Assembly: GCF_030445035.2 (NCBI RefSeq) | Contig: NC_080677.1 | Coordinates: forward strand, 32,091,329 to 32,155,328 | From: Dasypus novemcinctus | Taxonomy: Eukaryota; Chordata; Mammalia; Cingulata; Dasypodidae | DNA length: 64,000 bases | Direction of reading: 5' to 3' | Shown here: in pieces, positions 21,290-32,145 of the stretch | Position numbering within the stretch: the first letter of the stretch is position 1 | How the letters are laid out: every line of letters starts with the position of its first letter | Translations under genes and position numbers: made by a program | Notes under the pieces: model-generated | What the model saw: only the letters and a program-made list of their open reading frames with translations | Databases searched by the model: none | Told to the model about the DNA's origin: nothing

Positions 21290-23009
21290 CAGAAAAATAG
21301 ATTCCAAAGGAAGTGTTTGGGGCAAAAATAAAAAAATAAATAAATTTTTTTTCCTACTGAGAGAGTCCAGGGTGAAATATCTGCACGGGATTTCCCTCTT
21401 GGGGTGACAGGTCTGGGGGGAGCCTCTAAGTGGGAGAATAAAACACAGAAACCTAAAGGTAGCCTGATACAGCGGAAATATGTCTATCTCAAGCAAAATT
21501 TGGTTGTTCTAACTAGGGGAGGGGAGGTAGGCGAGGAGTAGGAATCTCAAACCCACATACAATCCTCACAATAATTTTCATCTGTCAGATTCAATGTTGT
21601 GAAAACGGTTTGAGCAAAATCTATAGGACACTGGCTGCAAAGCTTCTTGGCTGAGCTCTGAATTTCTTCCACCTAAGAATGCATCAATTCTCGGCCTCTG
21701 TTTGGCCTTTTCTCTCTACAAGCGCAGGGTTGACGCGAAACCTAATAGTAAATAGCAATTAACGACCCCATCAGTATCAGCGTAGGATAAGGATGACGGA
21801 GACCAGGACCTCTGGCTCGGGATGATGCTCAGATTTGCCCGTGCTCTCTAGGGAAAGACTTGACGACTCACAATAAGCAGCTAGACAGTAAGTTAGAAAG
21901 GGGAGGAGGTTCGTTAGGGAAGAGGAAAGGGTCCCGTCCACCATCAGCCATCTGTCCACCACCCCTCCCACCTGCCAGCCCCGATTCCCACTCCAGACGT
22001 GCAGTGCAGTAGAATGCGTGTGGGTGTGTATGCGGGGCGGGTGTTGGAGGAGGTTCTCCCATTCGTAACACAAAGTCGTTGAGCATACTCTGTTGGAGCT
22101 GTGGTTTGGCCCTTTGAGCCCTCCCCTCCCCCCCGGAGCGCACAGGCTCCTGGGTCCTGGGGACCCGGCAGATGGCCTGCAGCGCGGCCCGGCCCCTACG
22201 CTGGCCACGTCCGCTAGCGTCATCTCTCGCCCCCGCCTCCTACCCCTCAAAATCCAGCAGCGGAGTTGCTCTGGCTCCGGGAGGGTTCCTGGAGCAAAGC
22301 TGAGTGGGGAGGAGAAAGGGGCGGAGAGCGAGGGGAGAGAGAGGGCGGAGAAGAGCCTGGTCACCTAAGGCCTTTGCCCGCCAGCTAGGTTCCAGGACTC
22401 TCAAATTACAGACGCTCCTCATTGCCATGCTAATGGTAACCGAGCAGGGGGGTGGGAAGGGCGCTTCCGCGGACCCTCCGTGGAGGAGGGAAATTTCTTT
22501 TTTTGAGCTCGCCCCTCCACACCCATCCGGATTCCTCTCAGCCAGCCCTCTGCGCCCTTCCCTCTCCGCTCCGAGCTCGCAGGGCCGGTGGTTCTCTGCA
22601 CTCGTCGCCCCACGGTCCCAGAGCAGGGACTGTGCAGTAAAAGCGACCCAGGAATGCGGGGCTCGCGCCGGCCTTCCATTCGGCGCGCTCCTGCCTAAGC
22701 CAGTGTACCTGCGGCTGCCCAGCGAGCTCCTGCCCCCTTACTTCTCACCCAAGAGCGCGGACAGCCCTCTGCCCTTCTCACCTCATGCCAGTTCATCTGT
22801 GCACAGCGGAGAGGGGGCGGAGGCGAGGGATGCCCTCAGCCCCCACTTCCCGCGGGGGCGGGGGAAGAGCGGAGTCGGGCACGCGCAGAAGGCAGCCTCT
22901 GCTTCTCTTCTCCCCAGTGCTCCGAATGGGCGGTTGCTGCCACCGCCGCTGCTGCGGCCGCCTGGGCTGCCTGGGGGGGCGACTGCGCGTCACCCAGACG
23001 GAGGAGCGC

Positions 23010-23246
23010 CGGGGATTTAAATGCCACTGAAACGGTGATCCATCACCGCCGGAGTTGGCAAACTTTCGCAGGAGGCTCAGCCATTGGCTGGCATAGTCAC
23101 GTGCCCCTCCCTGGAGCCCTCCGCCCTCCGCCCCCTGTCTTGCGCACTGTACATTGATATCATTTTTCTTCTTCGGCCCCATGGAGGAAGTGAGAAAGTT
23201 GGCACGGTCACCCAGGGCTTCGCAGGACCGGGTCACTCAGTGACAG
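23010..23246 (+). promoter_or_regulatory. HOXA1: HOXA1 proximal promoter and 5' UTR
   Basis: An inverted CCAAT box ATTGG (23083-23087) and an E-box CACGTG (23098-23103) lie 10 bp apart. They precede a pyrimidine-rich TTTTTCTTCTTC segment around 23162-23174 where the start is expected. Further upstream, TTTAAA near 23016 could serve the divergent direction. The 5' UTR holds a 20-codon upstream frame that ends 3 bases before the HOXA1 start. Confidence 0.6.
23181..23243 (+). other. Upstream open reading frame in the HOXA1 5' UTR
   Basis: ATG at 23181 (context CCCCATGG, G at +4) opens 20 codons and stops at TGA 23241-23243, just three bases before the HOXA1 ATG at 23247. If the mRNA starts upstream of 23181, most scanning ribosomes would meet this frame first. 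Reinitiation or leaky scanning would then be required for HOXA1. The frame is seen directly; its use is inference. Confidence 0.6.
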
Positions 23247-23904
23247 ATGGACAATGCAAGAATGAGCTCCTTTCTGGAATACCCCATTCTCAGCGCAGGC
23301 GACTCGGGAACCTGCTCAGCGAGAGCCTACCCCTCCGACCATGGGATTACAACTTTCCAGTCGTGCGCAGTCAGTGCCAACAGCTGCGGCGGCGACGACC
23401 GCTTCTTAGTGGGCAGGGGTGTGCAGATTAGTCCTCCCCACCACCACCACCACCACCACCACCACCACCACCACTCCCAGCCAGCCGCCTACCAGACTCC
23501 TGGGAACCTGGGAGTGTCCTACTCTCACTCGAATTGTGGCCCAAGTTATGGCGCTCAGAACTTCGGCGCGCCTTACAGTCCCTACGCGTTAAATCAGGAA
23601 GCAGACGTAAGTGGTGGGTACCCCCCGTGCGCTCCCGCTGTTTACTCTGGAAATCTCTCATCTTCCATGGTCCAGCATCACCACCACCACCAGGGTTATG
23701 CCGGGGGCGCGATGGGCTCGCCTCAGTACATTCACCACTCATATGGACAAGAGCATCAGAACCTGGCACTGGCCACGTATAATAACTCCTTGTCCCCTCT
23801 CCACGCCAGCCACCAAGAAGCCTGTCGCTCCCCTGCGTCGGAGACATCTTCTCCAGCTCAGACCTTTGACTGGATGAAAGTCAAAAGAAACCCTCCCAAA
23901 ACAG
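23247..23904 (+). CDS. HOXA1: HOXA1 homeobox protein, coding exon 1
   Basis: This exon encodes residues 1-219 plus the first base of codon 220 of HOXA1, the earliest-expressed HOXA gene. It is a direct retinoic acid target needed for hindbrain, inner ear and cardiac neural crest development. The start [20 protein letters not shown] is conserved. A run of 12 His (23439-23474, residues 65-76) follows the ISPP segment, and a second run of 5 His occurs near residue 150. The PBX-binding motif TFDWMK is at about residues 206-211, in the divergent group-1 form. The donor is ACAG|GTCAGT; the frame continuing to 24110 is intron. Human HOXA1 has 10 His in the first run as I recall it. Confidence 0.97.
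23439..23474 (+). repeat. HOXA1: CAC trinucleotide repeat encoding 12 histidines in HOXA1
   Basis: Twelve uninterrupted CAC codons. The poly-His tract of HOXA1 is known to vary in length in humans. A pure CAC repeat is prone to slippage, so the length may be polymorphic here as well. Confidence 0.95.
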
Positions 23905-24354
23905 GTCAGTTCTCATTTACTCCCGGCCGGTGGATGCTCTTTGATGATTCTGGGAGGAGCTGCTATGTTCAGTTTCCAAGGAAAATTAATAATGATTTTT
24001 TAAAAAAGTTCTTGCTAGCTGCAAGTGTTGTAGGGCGTGGGGAAATTGCCCAGATGTGTTGGGGCAAAAGAGCTTCTAGAACACGTGTTTCCAAGGGGGC
24101 CGGTTTTTAGAGGATTTGGAAGTAGGAAGGCGGGGGTATTCTGCGAATATCTCCAGGCTTCATTAATCACCCTTCTGACTACGCTAATGTTTGACTTCAG
24201 GTTAACACTTTGCACTTCATCACTCACCCTTGTGTTGAGTTCTTGATCTCCCTTTACCTGAATGTTGCTCTGAAACATGTAAGAGATAAATGTTCCTCAT
24301 ACCAATATAAAATTTTTTGCCTTTTTCCTTTATCACTTCACACCCTGTCCACAG
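23905..24354 (+). other. HOXA1: HOXA1 intron
   Basis: A 450-bp GT-AG intron (donor 23905-23906, acceptor AG 24353-24354 after a pyrimidine-rich tract). No further gene was seen. Confidence 0.93.
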
Positions 24355-24710
24355 GGAAGGTTGGAGAATACGGCTACGTGGGTCAACCCAGTGCGGTGCG
24401 TACCAACTTCACCACCAAGCAGCTGACCGAGCTGGAGAAGGAGTTCCACTTCAACAAGTACCTGACGCGTGCCCGCAGGGTGGAAATCGCTGCATCCCTG
24501 CAGCTCAATGAGACCCAGGTGAAGATCTGGTTCCAAAACCGCCGGATGAAGCAGAAGAAGCGAGAGAAGGAAGGCCTCTTGCCCATCTCTCCGGCTACCC
24601 CTCCGGGAAGCGACGAGAAGGCCGAGGAATCTTCGGAGAAATCAAGCTCCTCTCCCTGCGTTCCCTCCCCGGGATCTTCTACCTCAGACACTCTGACTAC
24701 CTCTCACTGA
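24355..24710 (+). CDS. HOXA1: HOXA1 homeobox protein, coding exon 2 (homeodomain and C-terminus)
   Basis: This exon completes Gly220 and encodes [10 protein letters not shown], then the homeodomain at about residues 231-290. The arm contains VRTNFTTKQ, helix 1 has [14 protein letters not shown], and the recognition helix is [14 protein letters not shown] with W48 and N51 present. The Ser/Pro-rich tail ends [11 protein letters not shown], then TGA (24708-24710). The total is 337 residues against 335 in human, and the two extra residues fit the longer His run. The short tail and [10 protein letters not shown] helix are group-1 features. Confidence 0.98.
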
Positions 24711-25860
24711 GGCGGAAGCCCTAACCTAAGCCTCCACAGTCCAGGCTTCTGCTTGGGCTGGGACCTTTTACTCAAAGCACATTCTTAGCTTATCTTCCTT
24801 TCCATTTACAGTCTCTCTCGTCCTTTCTGATCCAATCTGGGGAGCTCCTGGCCAGGTTAATGTGTTTCCAGAGAATTCTGGACCAGAGACTTGGTGGGAG
24901 ATTAAGTCCTTAATGCAGGTGGGGTTCCAGCATCAATTTTCTGATGGCCCCTAAAATCCCTCCCCTCTTTTAAGAATATTTCCAGGAACCTACTGTTCCT
25001 TTCAAATGTTTTTTGGAAAGTAGTCCCCTTTGCCAGCAGAAACATGCTAGAGGAAGGCCTCTCATCTTTTATCTATCGTTATCTTTACAGTTGTCCCCTA
25101 CCCTGACCTTAAAAGTAGGAAAGAGAGGAACGAATCCAGGAGCTCATGAAGAATAGATGCACTATGAGTGTGTTTACACAATTCATCCCTTAATTTAATT
25201 GTTTCATGTGTGTGAGTTTGCTGGTTGTAAATACTTTGAGAGATATATCTTTATACAGATTTTCTAGAAATGTTTAGTTTAAGTAACTCAAACAGGGTGG
25301 GCAACCTCTCAAAGCTGGTACAATTTTTATAAGTGATTATAGGTAAAAGAATAAATTCCCTCACTGAAATCAAATCAGATGCCTCAGAGGGTAGCCTCAA
25401 TTTGTTCTCTCAGTGAGTTAAGAAGGTCTGCAGAGCACAAGGTTCAGAAACCCAGCTTCCTGTATTCTTTTCCCCTCCCTACCCCTTTCTTACTTCCTGG
25501 TCACCTTCCATTTAAATTTTGTGCTGAATTATTCTGAACCTAAAGGTATCATTCAAGCCAGCTTCTTCCTTCCACAGTTACTATAGCTGAATATGATATA
25601 TTTTCAGCTCAATTGTTATGTGATGGATGGCACAATGAATGTATATTTTGTGTGATTCGTGAATAGTCTTTTGCATGTCGCACAATGTTTTGATGTTCCT
25701 GAAGTACCACACTGAGTTCTATCAGTTATCTTTTGTGAGCCTATGATTTCCCTACTTTCTGTACAATCATGAATAGCTCTGAGATCCTGGAGTGATGTGG
25801 TCCAGAGCAGAGTTTACGGGTCTTAAGATGTCTGTTAATAAAATATATTCAAGTTTCAGG
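24711..25860 (+). other. HOXA1: HOXA1 3' UTR
   Basis: About 1.15 kb of repeat-free UTR ending at AATAAA 25837-25842. No earlier canonical signal stands out. Confidence 0.75.
25837..25842 (+). terminator. HOXA1: HOXA1 poly(A) signal AATAAA
   Basis: A canonical hexamer with T/G-rich DNA following, about 1.13 kb after the stop codon. This agrees with the UTR length of mammalian HOXA1. Confidence 0.75.
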
Positions 25861-27744
25861 TATGCTTAAGTGTCATTGTATTTGGCTGGGATATAATTTC
25901 TTGATTCCTACAAAGTTGGGGGAAGGGGAGAAAGTATACATTTTCTGAGAAGTGGGCCTTTTCTTTAATAAAAGTGAATGCTTTCCATTTTCATGTAGCT
26001 GAAGCGTCTCCATGAGTGTAATTTCACTAGATTCTGGTATGACACCTTACCGATGTCTATTTAATAGGTCGGCTTTCTTTAAAATAACAACTGCTTCTTT
26101 ATTATAATCAAAATTTATAATGATAAAGAATGGTGAGGAAATTTAAGAAGCAGCTCTATTTCTGAAACAAACATGGATACTTCCTGGGTCAAGTGCTAAC
26201 CTTTTCACCTCCAACTGACTGTTGACATATATATAAACAGAACCCCCCTTCAAAAGTTGAAACTGTCTTCAGTCAGTCTTTCTTCACATCAGTGAACCAA
26301 GAACTAAGCAATTCTCATTTAATTAGCTCCAGTATAATGCTGTTGTAAGGATGGGGTCCTCATTCCACCTGTCTTCTTTCTGTATTGCCATGCAATGTTC
26401 CAATATATTCCACCCTTTAAATTGATTGTGGTCTCTTTTCAGTGAACCCTTGTACCCCTCCCCCATTCCTCTTGTCAACATCCATCCCTTTCTGCTGCTC
26501 CCTCTTTCCATCTCTGGGTTGTCTCATTTCTTTCAGATTCAACTTTGATTTCATAACCATTGTGACTGTAGTGGATCCACAGTTCTAATTTCATACCAAA
26601 TAACCCAGAAAAAGTTTTTAGTCTCTTTTCTGGGCTCAACAGTTTCTTCCAGGTGAACTTGCCCCCTCACTCCCCCCGTTTTTCAATTTCCAGATTGCTT
26701 CAACTCTGGCATCTGTCTGCTCTCAGAGGAAGCCAAGCAAATGAAAGCATTCCAAGTGCTCTCCTTCAGACCCCTTACTACTTTTCCTTTACTTTCACAC
26801 ATTTTTGGGGCTCTAATTTAGTTCCAAAAGTAGAGCAGAAAATTTACAGCATCACAGACAAATACAGACATACGACTTCCTTCCTCGCCAAAGGGTGTTC
26901 TACAAAAGGACAGGATGGGGACCCTACAAAACTTTGGAGTTTGCAGGCATCCTAGAGCACCAGTGAGATTTCCTGCACTTCCCTGTCAAAGGCAGCAAGC
27001 CTGGACTCTGCAGGCTAAGTTGCTGCGGCCATATCAAGGGCACAGGCACCCTCCCCCTTGGCTGCTGGATGCTGAGGATGCCTCTAAAAAATTCAAGTGG
27101 ATACAGAAGAACATCAAAGACGGCTAACTCTTTCTTTCATTCCCCCGCCTGGCCTTATACTCTATCTTTTGTTTATTAGTGTAAGGCCACAAAGCAAAAC
27201 AGATGGCTGATTTCCAAATACTTTAATGTGCTAAAGTGTAATTTGCATGCCACTGCTGAGATTTCAATATCTAAAAGCAGGGACCGACTGGCTGGAATCC
27301 CGGAGATTCCAATCTTCAAGGTGCTGGTTTTAATGTAGCTGAGAGGAGAACGGTAAATTATGGCAAACATCCTAAACCTTCTCTAGGTCATGGAATAAAT
27401 CAGTTAACAAGCAATGCATTTAGGAAGCATTAATATACCTTTCAACAAGGAAAACATTTGTATCTTTTTAGCTGTCCCAATCGATTAAATCAAAGGCGCT
27501 TAACACATCCGATTTCAAGGTCTTTTTTTTTCTGTTGGTCTCTGAGGAGAACAGTGAACACCTTGAAAAATGACAGTAATGGTATTTGAAACAACATAAA
27601 GAGGGAAACAGAAATTAAAATTTTACTGATAATTTTAAAAAGGAGAAGAAGCTCAATTAGGGACCTGGGATAACTGCGAGATAAAATTCCAGTTTTCAAA
27701 TGCTTTTTCCTTGCTACCCCCGCCTTGATCCAACATACTCTTGA
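25861..27744. other. HOXA1 downstream noncoding DNA
   Basis: No coding potential and no clear mobile element. The part nearer 27.1-27.7 kb has blocks of homeobox-type TAAT/ATTA sites that look like conserved noncoding sequence. I cannot test conservation here. Confidence 0.45.
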
Positions 27745-27944
27745 AATGTGGGGTGTCCCCAATCTAGGCTGAATTGAGATCTTGCTGTGGCACTGAAGTT
27801 TACTTTTGGAAGCTATTCAGATGCGGTGGTGTTTTCCTCTGGGGCAATCAGATTCAAACCGATCAATATTTACTCAGTCTGAAAGGGTTGTTGAAAAGGC
27901 TGCTAACAACAAACTGCTTAGCCGCTCACCCCTGTTTAATCTCA

Positions 27945-27961
27945 GGTTCACCGAAAGTTCA
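27945..27961 (+). promoter_or_regulatory. HOXA1 3' retinoic acid response element (DR5)
   Basis: GGTTCA CCGAA AGTTCA is a direct repeat with a 5-bp spacer, identical to the RARE described downstream of mouse and human HOXA1 (RAIDR5). It binds RAR/RXR and is the main cis element for rapid retinoic acid induction of HOXA1 and early opening of the cluster. It sits 3.2 kb beyond the HOXA1 stop codon and about 2.1 kb beyond the poly(A) signal, as expected for the 3' enhancer. Confidence 0.92.
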
Positions 27962-28637
27962 AGAAGAGATGAATGCAGTGATGGGTCACTGTAGAATGAG
28001 TCCCAGCGGTTTATCTGAGCTCTCTGCTAAAGGCAACAATTATAGTTCCATCCCTCTTTGGGAAAGGGGCAACTTTCCTATTATTCTTTTGCTAAACAGT
28101 GTTTACTAGAAACTTAAAACACTTTCCTCTCCCTCTTGGTGTTTTATCTTTTTTTGGAAGCTTCCAGCTGCCCTTTTCCTGCCCCCTGCTCCAGCTTTCT
28201 GAAAATCCACTAGGTTTCATTTTACTTACAATAAATAACATTGAATATTTAAAAAACGTTAAGTTAGCCTGACAGAAGATATACGATTTTATTGAGATGC
28301 CCCAAGCTATGAAATGAAACTCTTTTGGCCATTAGTTTATCTTTTTTGCCAAAGTACAGGGCAAGATTGACTTGAAATCCATTTGTGTTTGAGTAACATC
28401 AACCACTAGAGCCCCAATATCCATCTGAGATGGTTGTTCAGACAGGATGGGGAGGGAAAGGTAGCAGGAACTGGCTTGTGCAAAAGTAAATAACTCAGGT
28501 GGAAAGCCAACTTTAAAATTTTACAACCTCCTACTGCATGAACTACTGAAAGACGAAAAAAGAAGAGTCTAGGAAGCCAGTGGGGAATGGCAGGAAGAAG
28601 CTGCTAGACACTGAAGCTAATTGCTACAGCTCTTCAG

Positions 28638-28650
28638 AGGTCAAAGTTCA
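28638..28650 (+). promoter_or_regulatory. DR1 element downstream of the HOXA1 RARE
   Basis: AGGTCA A AGTTCA, a DR1 with one mismatch in the second half site, 0.68 kb beyond the DR5. It may be a second nuclear-receptor site (RXR/RAR, COUP-TF or HNF4) of the same 3' enhancer region. Function is inferred. Confidence 0.5.
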
Positions 28651-30400
28651 TGTAATCACTGCATAAATGCATACTAAATAGGGATTTATGAAGCTTTTCT
28701 GATGGCTGAGCACGCCTATGGAAAACGGTCATCACTGTTCATGTTTCTTAAGAATAATCATTCTTGAAGCAGAAGCTCTTGACTTTGAGTCTTTACTATT
28801 TTGAAAGACAGGCAACCCTTCTGTTTTAAAATTTCAAAATTGGTGCATGAACAGCATCTTTCTTCATTTTGAATGGGACTGTAAAATATCTCTCTCACTC
28901 TTAGAAATGCTATAGCTTTTTCAATACACACAAGAATTCAAGATAGCATGTCCCTATCTGATAAGCTACTCACTGGATGGCTAACTTTCCTGACTCTCCT
29001 GTAGATAAATCTACTTTGTGCCTCCATATCTGAGAGCTCACAAAAGCCCTGGCTTAGAACTCACTGTACCTAAATGAACTGCATTCGTAGAGGCCCATCT
29101 ACCCAACTTCTCTCATTTAATGGATCAGGAAGGCAATCCACCCAGAGATGAATTAATTTGACTGAGACACACTGTTAGTACTCTCCCTATATAAAACCCA
29201 GAAGGCTTAGAAACTGAGTCAAGAACTCAGATCCTGATTTGATTTTTTGTACCCACTTGCTCCTTATTTGTTTACTTTTTTCCACTTTTGGTTTACTGGC
29301 CCCCACCAAGTCCAGTCCTTGATTTTGAGACTTTGGATACTGGATCCTTGAAATAACCTCCTAGTTTAATGTTTCTTCCATCTTGTTTGAATAATGAATG
29401 CTAGGCTACTTTCCTTTAAAGACATGTGTTCTAAGATATAGAAATAGAGAAAGCAGGTAAAATTTAACTTGTAAAAATTCTTTTAAACTAGACTAGGTTG
29501 GAATAAGTGAAAGACAAACTGCCTGCATCCAAGTTGCACCTCCATTAAATTGTCAAAAGGTGTCAGTTAGGAAGGGCTTAGTTATGCAAGATAAGTTCCA
29601 GGAGGGGTCCTAACCCTGAATCTTTTCTCCTCTCCTTAATTATTCTGGTCCATATTTCTTAGTTCTCTCCATGCGTCATTCATGTACCTAAGACACAAAC
29701 ACAAACACCAAGCCCAAAACATTAATACAGAGTTTCCTTGCAACACAGCTTTCCACATTCTTCTGACAATGGTAGGTCCCATTGATCTCAGTGGAACCTG
29801 CTGTCCAAATGGACAGCTATGGCTGTCCGGGTTTGAAGAGCTGAGCTGCCATCAAATTTAGCTAACCTTGAATTGTAGAACTGCAAATCAAGTATCAGTC
29901 AAATAACTCCTTTTCATAAGGGCTAGCCTGTAAACGTTTTTGCCAACTCCAAATCCCAATTACAAAATATTCTTTATTTATATCTGTTGGAAATAAATGA
30001 AAAGACCAAAGCTTATTTTTCAACATTTGCAGATACTAAACATATGCCTACATTTTTGAAACAGCTCATTAAACTTTACTTTTATTTAAAATGTGTAAAC
30101 TGTCTAGTCAAGGCTAATCTATAGAAATCAGAGTGTTTTTGCATTATCATCTTAGGCTTGGGTGGTCAATTGGTTAGGGAAAAAAAACTCAAGTACTTGC
30201 AACAGAAATAAAGGAAAAGTATTGAATCCCGCCCCCGCTCTCCGCCCCCCCCCCCCCCCCCGTTTTTTTAAAAACTTGGGATAGTTTTTAGCCGCGCTGG
30301 ACATTTTACAAATATAACCTGCTTCATTTAAAAAAAAAAAATCACTACAATACCATAACGGAAATCCAAAAAATAATGATTTAAAGTGGTGGGGACTTCT
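28651..30400. other. Noncoding flank 3' of HOXA1
   Basis: No gene and no definite mobile element seen. A C17 homopolymer is at 30245-30261. Confidence 0.45.
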
Positions 30401-30419
30401 CTTCCCTGAAATATCAGCA

Positions 30420-31020
30420 AATACGGCCTGGGAAGTATGGACGGGAATTTTCCATTCTGAGGAACAAATGGGAACCTTCTTTCAGGACGTACGGGGGGCA
30501 GCTCCGCGGAGCCTCGGGAAGAGCTTGGCTCGGGCGATCAGGTCGCTCCAGCAGCCGCTGCCTCAGGAACTCCGGCCCTGACAGCGCTGTTTCGGGATCA
30601 ATGCCTGCTTCGTGGCGGCCGTGCTGGTACCACTGGCTGAAAGGGATGCCATGCAGCCTTCGGCGGCCGCGTGGGGACGGGGGGAAGCACCGACGCCAAG
30701 TTAAGACGGCTATCTTTTCTTGGCGCCCCTGCCTGTTTTCTTCGAATTCTTCACCAAACGCCGCCGCTTCCTTTCTCATCCCTCCCGGGATCCTCGCAGA
30801 GCGCGAGGGAAGCAACATGCGGGCCGTCTTCGAGTACACAGCTTCCGCCCCGGGTTGACCCGGGGCCCGCTAGAGGCCGCGCGGGGGGTGAAGGGAGACG
30901 CATCCGGGGCCCTGCCGTTTGCGCAGGCGTCGCGTCGCGGCCTGAGGGCTGGCCTGGCGCCTGCTTTCCCTGCCCAAACCCTGAGGTGTGTTGGCTGACC
31001 GAAGGAAATAAATTGGGGCA
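30420..31020. promoter_or_regulatory. Unassigned CpG island about 5 kb downstream of HOXA1
   Basis: A clear CpG-rich block in otherwise AT-rich flank. Frames of 85-141 residues cross it on both strands but show no domain or family resemblance, and none has a convincing exon structure. It may be a promoter for a noncoding RNA, a Polycomb or CTCF-type island, or a remote HOXA1 enhancer. A C21 run at 31085-31105 follows it. Confidence 0.5.
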
Positions 31021-31084
31021 CATCCCCTGAGGTTGCGTAGAGCCCAGCTTTGTCCCAGGGGACCCGTAGGCCTCGCGTTTCCAA

Positions 31085-31105
31085 CCCCCCCCCCCCCCCC
31101 CCCCC
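31085..31105. repeat. C21 homopolymer
   Basis: An uninterrupted C run. Similar runs occur at 5401-5421, 13753-13768 and 30245-30261. Such tracts are prone to sequencing length error. Confidence 0.85.
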
Positions 31106-31764
31106 GCTCCCCGCCAACATTGCCCTGCTTTCCCAGGCGCTACTGGAAGTGGCAGAACCTGAAAGGTGCGACTTCCTTGCTTGTCTCATTCTGGTGAGGG
31201 CCTCGTGGTTTCCATTCCGCGCGACTCCAGAATGAAGGCCGAGAAAACAATTCCTCTTCTTGGGAAGAAGCCCAGGTGGGGAGGCCTACCTGCCTAGTCC
31301 ATCTTTTTAAGATTTGAAAGGGGGAAGGAAGACTTGACTCCCTGCCTGTCTCAGTCCCTCAGAGATTTCTTCAAAATGTACTTAACTTGAGTAACGTGAT
31401 CATTCTCCTTCTAATTCAACTTAATTATTTTAAGTGGTAGCAGGTGTGATAGGTAGAAATTTCCAAATACTGAATGTTCCTAGAGAGCCCACTAGTGCGT
31501 GGGAAACATCCTTGCCTTATTTCTGGAATATTTTCTCTTCATTTGCAGTCAAATCTGCCTTGCTTCAGAAAGAAGTTTCCTGTACTCCTTCCTACTCTTC
31601 CTGCGCTGCCCTTCTCAGAACGCTAATTTTAAAGGGGGAAGCTTTTTGAAACACATGCCTGACTGGGATTGTGAACTAGGCTTTTCATATGTGCTAGTCT
31701 TGGTACCTCAGCTAGATCTTAACCTTCTTGAGGTCAAGGCCTTGACTTACAGTAACTTGACTTG

Positions 31765-31905
31765 ACAGTCCTATGTTGTAGGAAGAACACTGAACTGGAA
31801 TTCAGGATATGTGTGTCTAGTTTTCTTTCACTCACTGTGTGAGCTTTGGTAGGATACTTAACCTTTCTGTGCTTTAGATTATTAATTTATAAAATAAGAT
31901 AACTT
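31765..31905 (+). mobile_element. MIR SINE relic
   Basis: The sequence matches the MIR core pattern (tRNA-derived, '...GTGTGAGCTTTGG...ACTTAACCTTTCTGTGC...AAAAT'). This is the first interspersed repeat I recognise downstream of the HOX genes. Confidence 0.65.
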
Positions 31906-31969
31906 CTTGTTGACTTTTAAGCTGTTCTTTAAAATTATGTGATTTTTTAGTATCCTGAAAATCTAGTAT

Positions 31970-32145
31970 TTATTTAGGATTTCTCTGAGCTAAGCCCTGG
32001 TACCAGATTAATTTACCATGTGTTAATTTATTTAATCCTTACCCAGGCCTAAGAAGGAGATGTTTTACAGATGAGGAAAGGAAGGGGTCTGAGATGTTAA
32101 GTAACTTGTCCACTGTCTCCAAAGCTCAAACTCTTACCCATTTTG
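31970..32145 (-). mobile_element. MIR SINE relic
   Basis: The reverse MIR pattern, with TTTAATCCTTACCC, then TTTACAGATGAGGAAA and TTAAGTAACTTGTCC. Confidence 0.6.

Larger units (their letters stand above)
19030..23040 (-). ncRNA. HOTAIRM1: HOTAIRM1 lncRNA locus (inferred extent)
   Basis: In mammals HOTAIRM1 starts about 0.1 kb upstream of HOXA1 and is transcribed in the opposite direction for about 4 kb. It ends close to the HOXA2 3' end and is induced by retinoic acid in myeloid and neural cells. The space here matches: from the HOXA1 promoter (about 23.04 kb) to a minus-strand AATAAA (TTTATT on +, 19049-19054) is 4.0 kb. CpG-rich blocks at about 20.0-21.0 and 22.1-23.0 kb and several minus-strand donor-like sequences (for example at 22780-22781) are compatible with it. 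Exon boundaries cannot be drawn from the sequence alone, and the many long frames on both strands are not coding. A perfect DR1 lies inside it. Confidence 0.55.

Noticed and set aside
23439-23474. CRISPR-like or other array
   Set aside because: It is a CAC codon repeat in HOXA1; no array with unique spacers exists in this vertebrate DNA.
30414-30839. 141-residue minus-strand frame in the orphan CpG island
   Set aside because: No family resemblance or exon structure; kept only as part of an unexplained CpG island.
1-31000. HOX-cluster microRNA (mir-10 or mir-196 type)
   Set aside because: These lie near group 4/5 and 9/10 genes; no matching hairpin was noticed in this interval.
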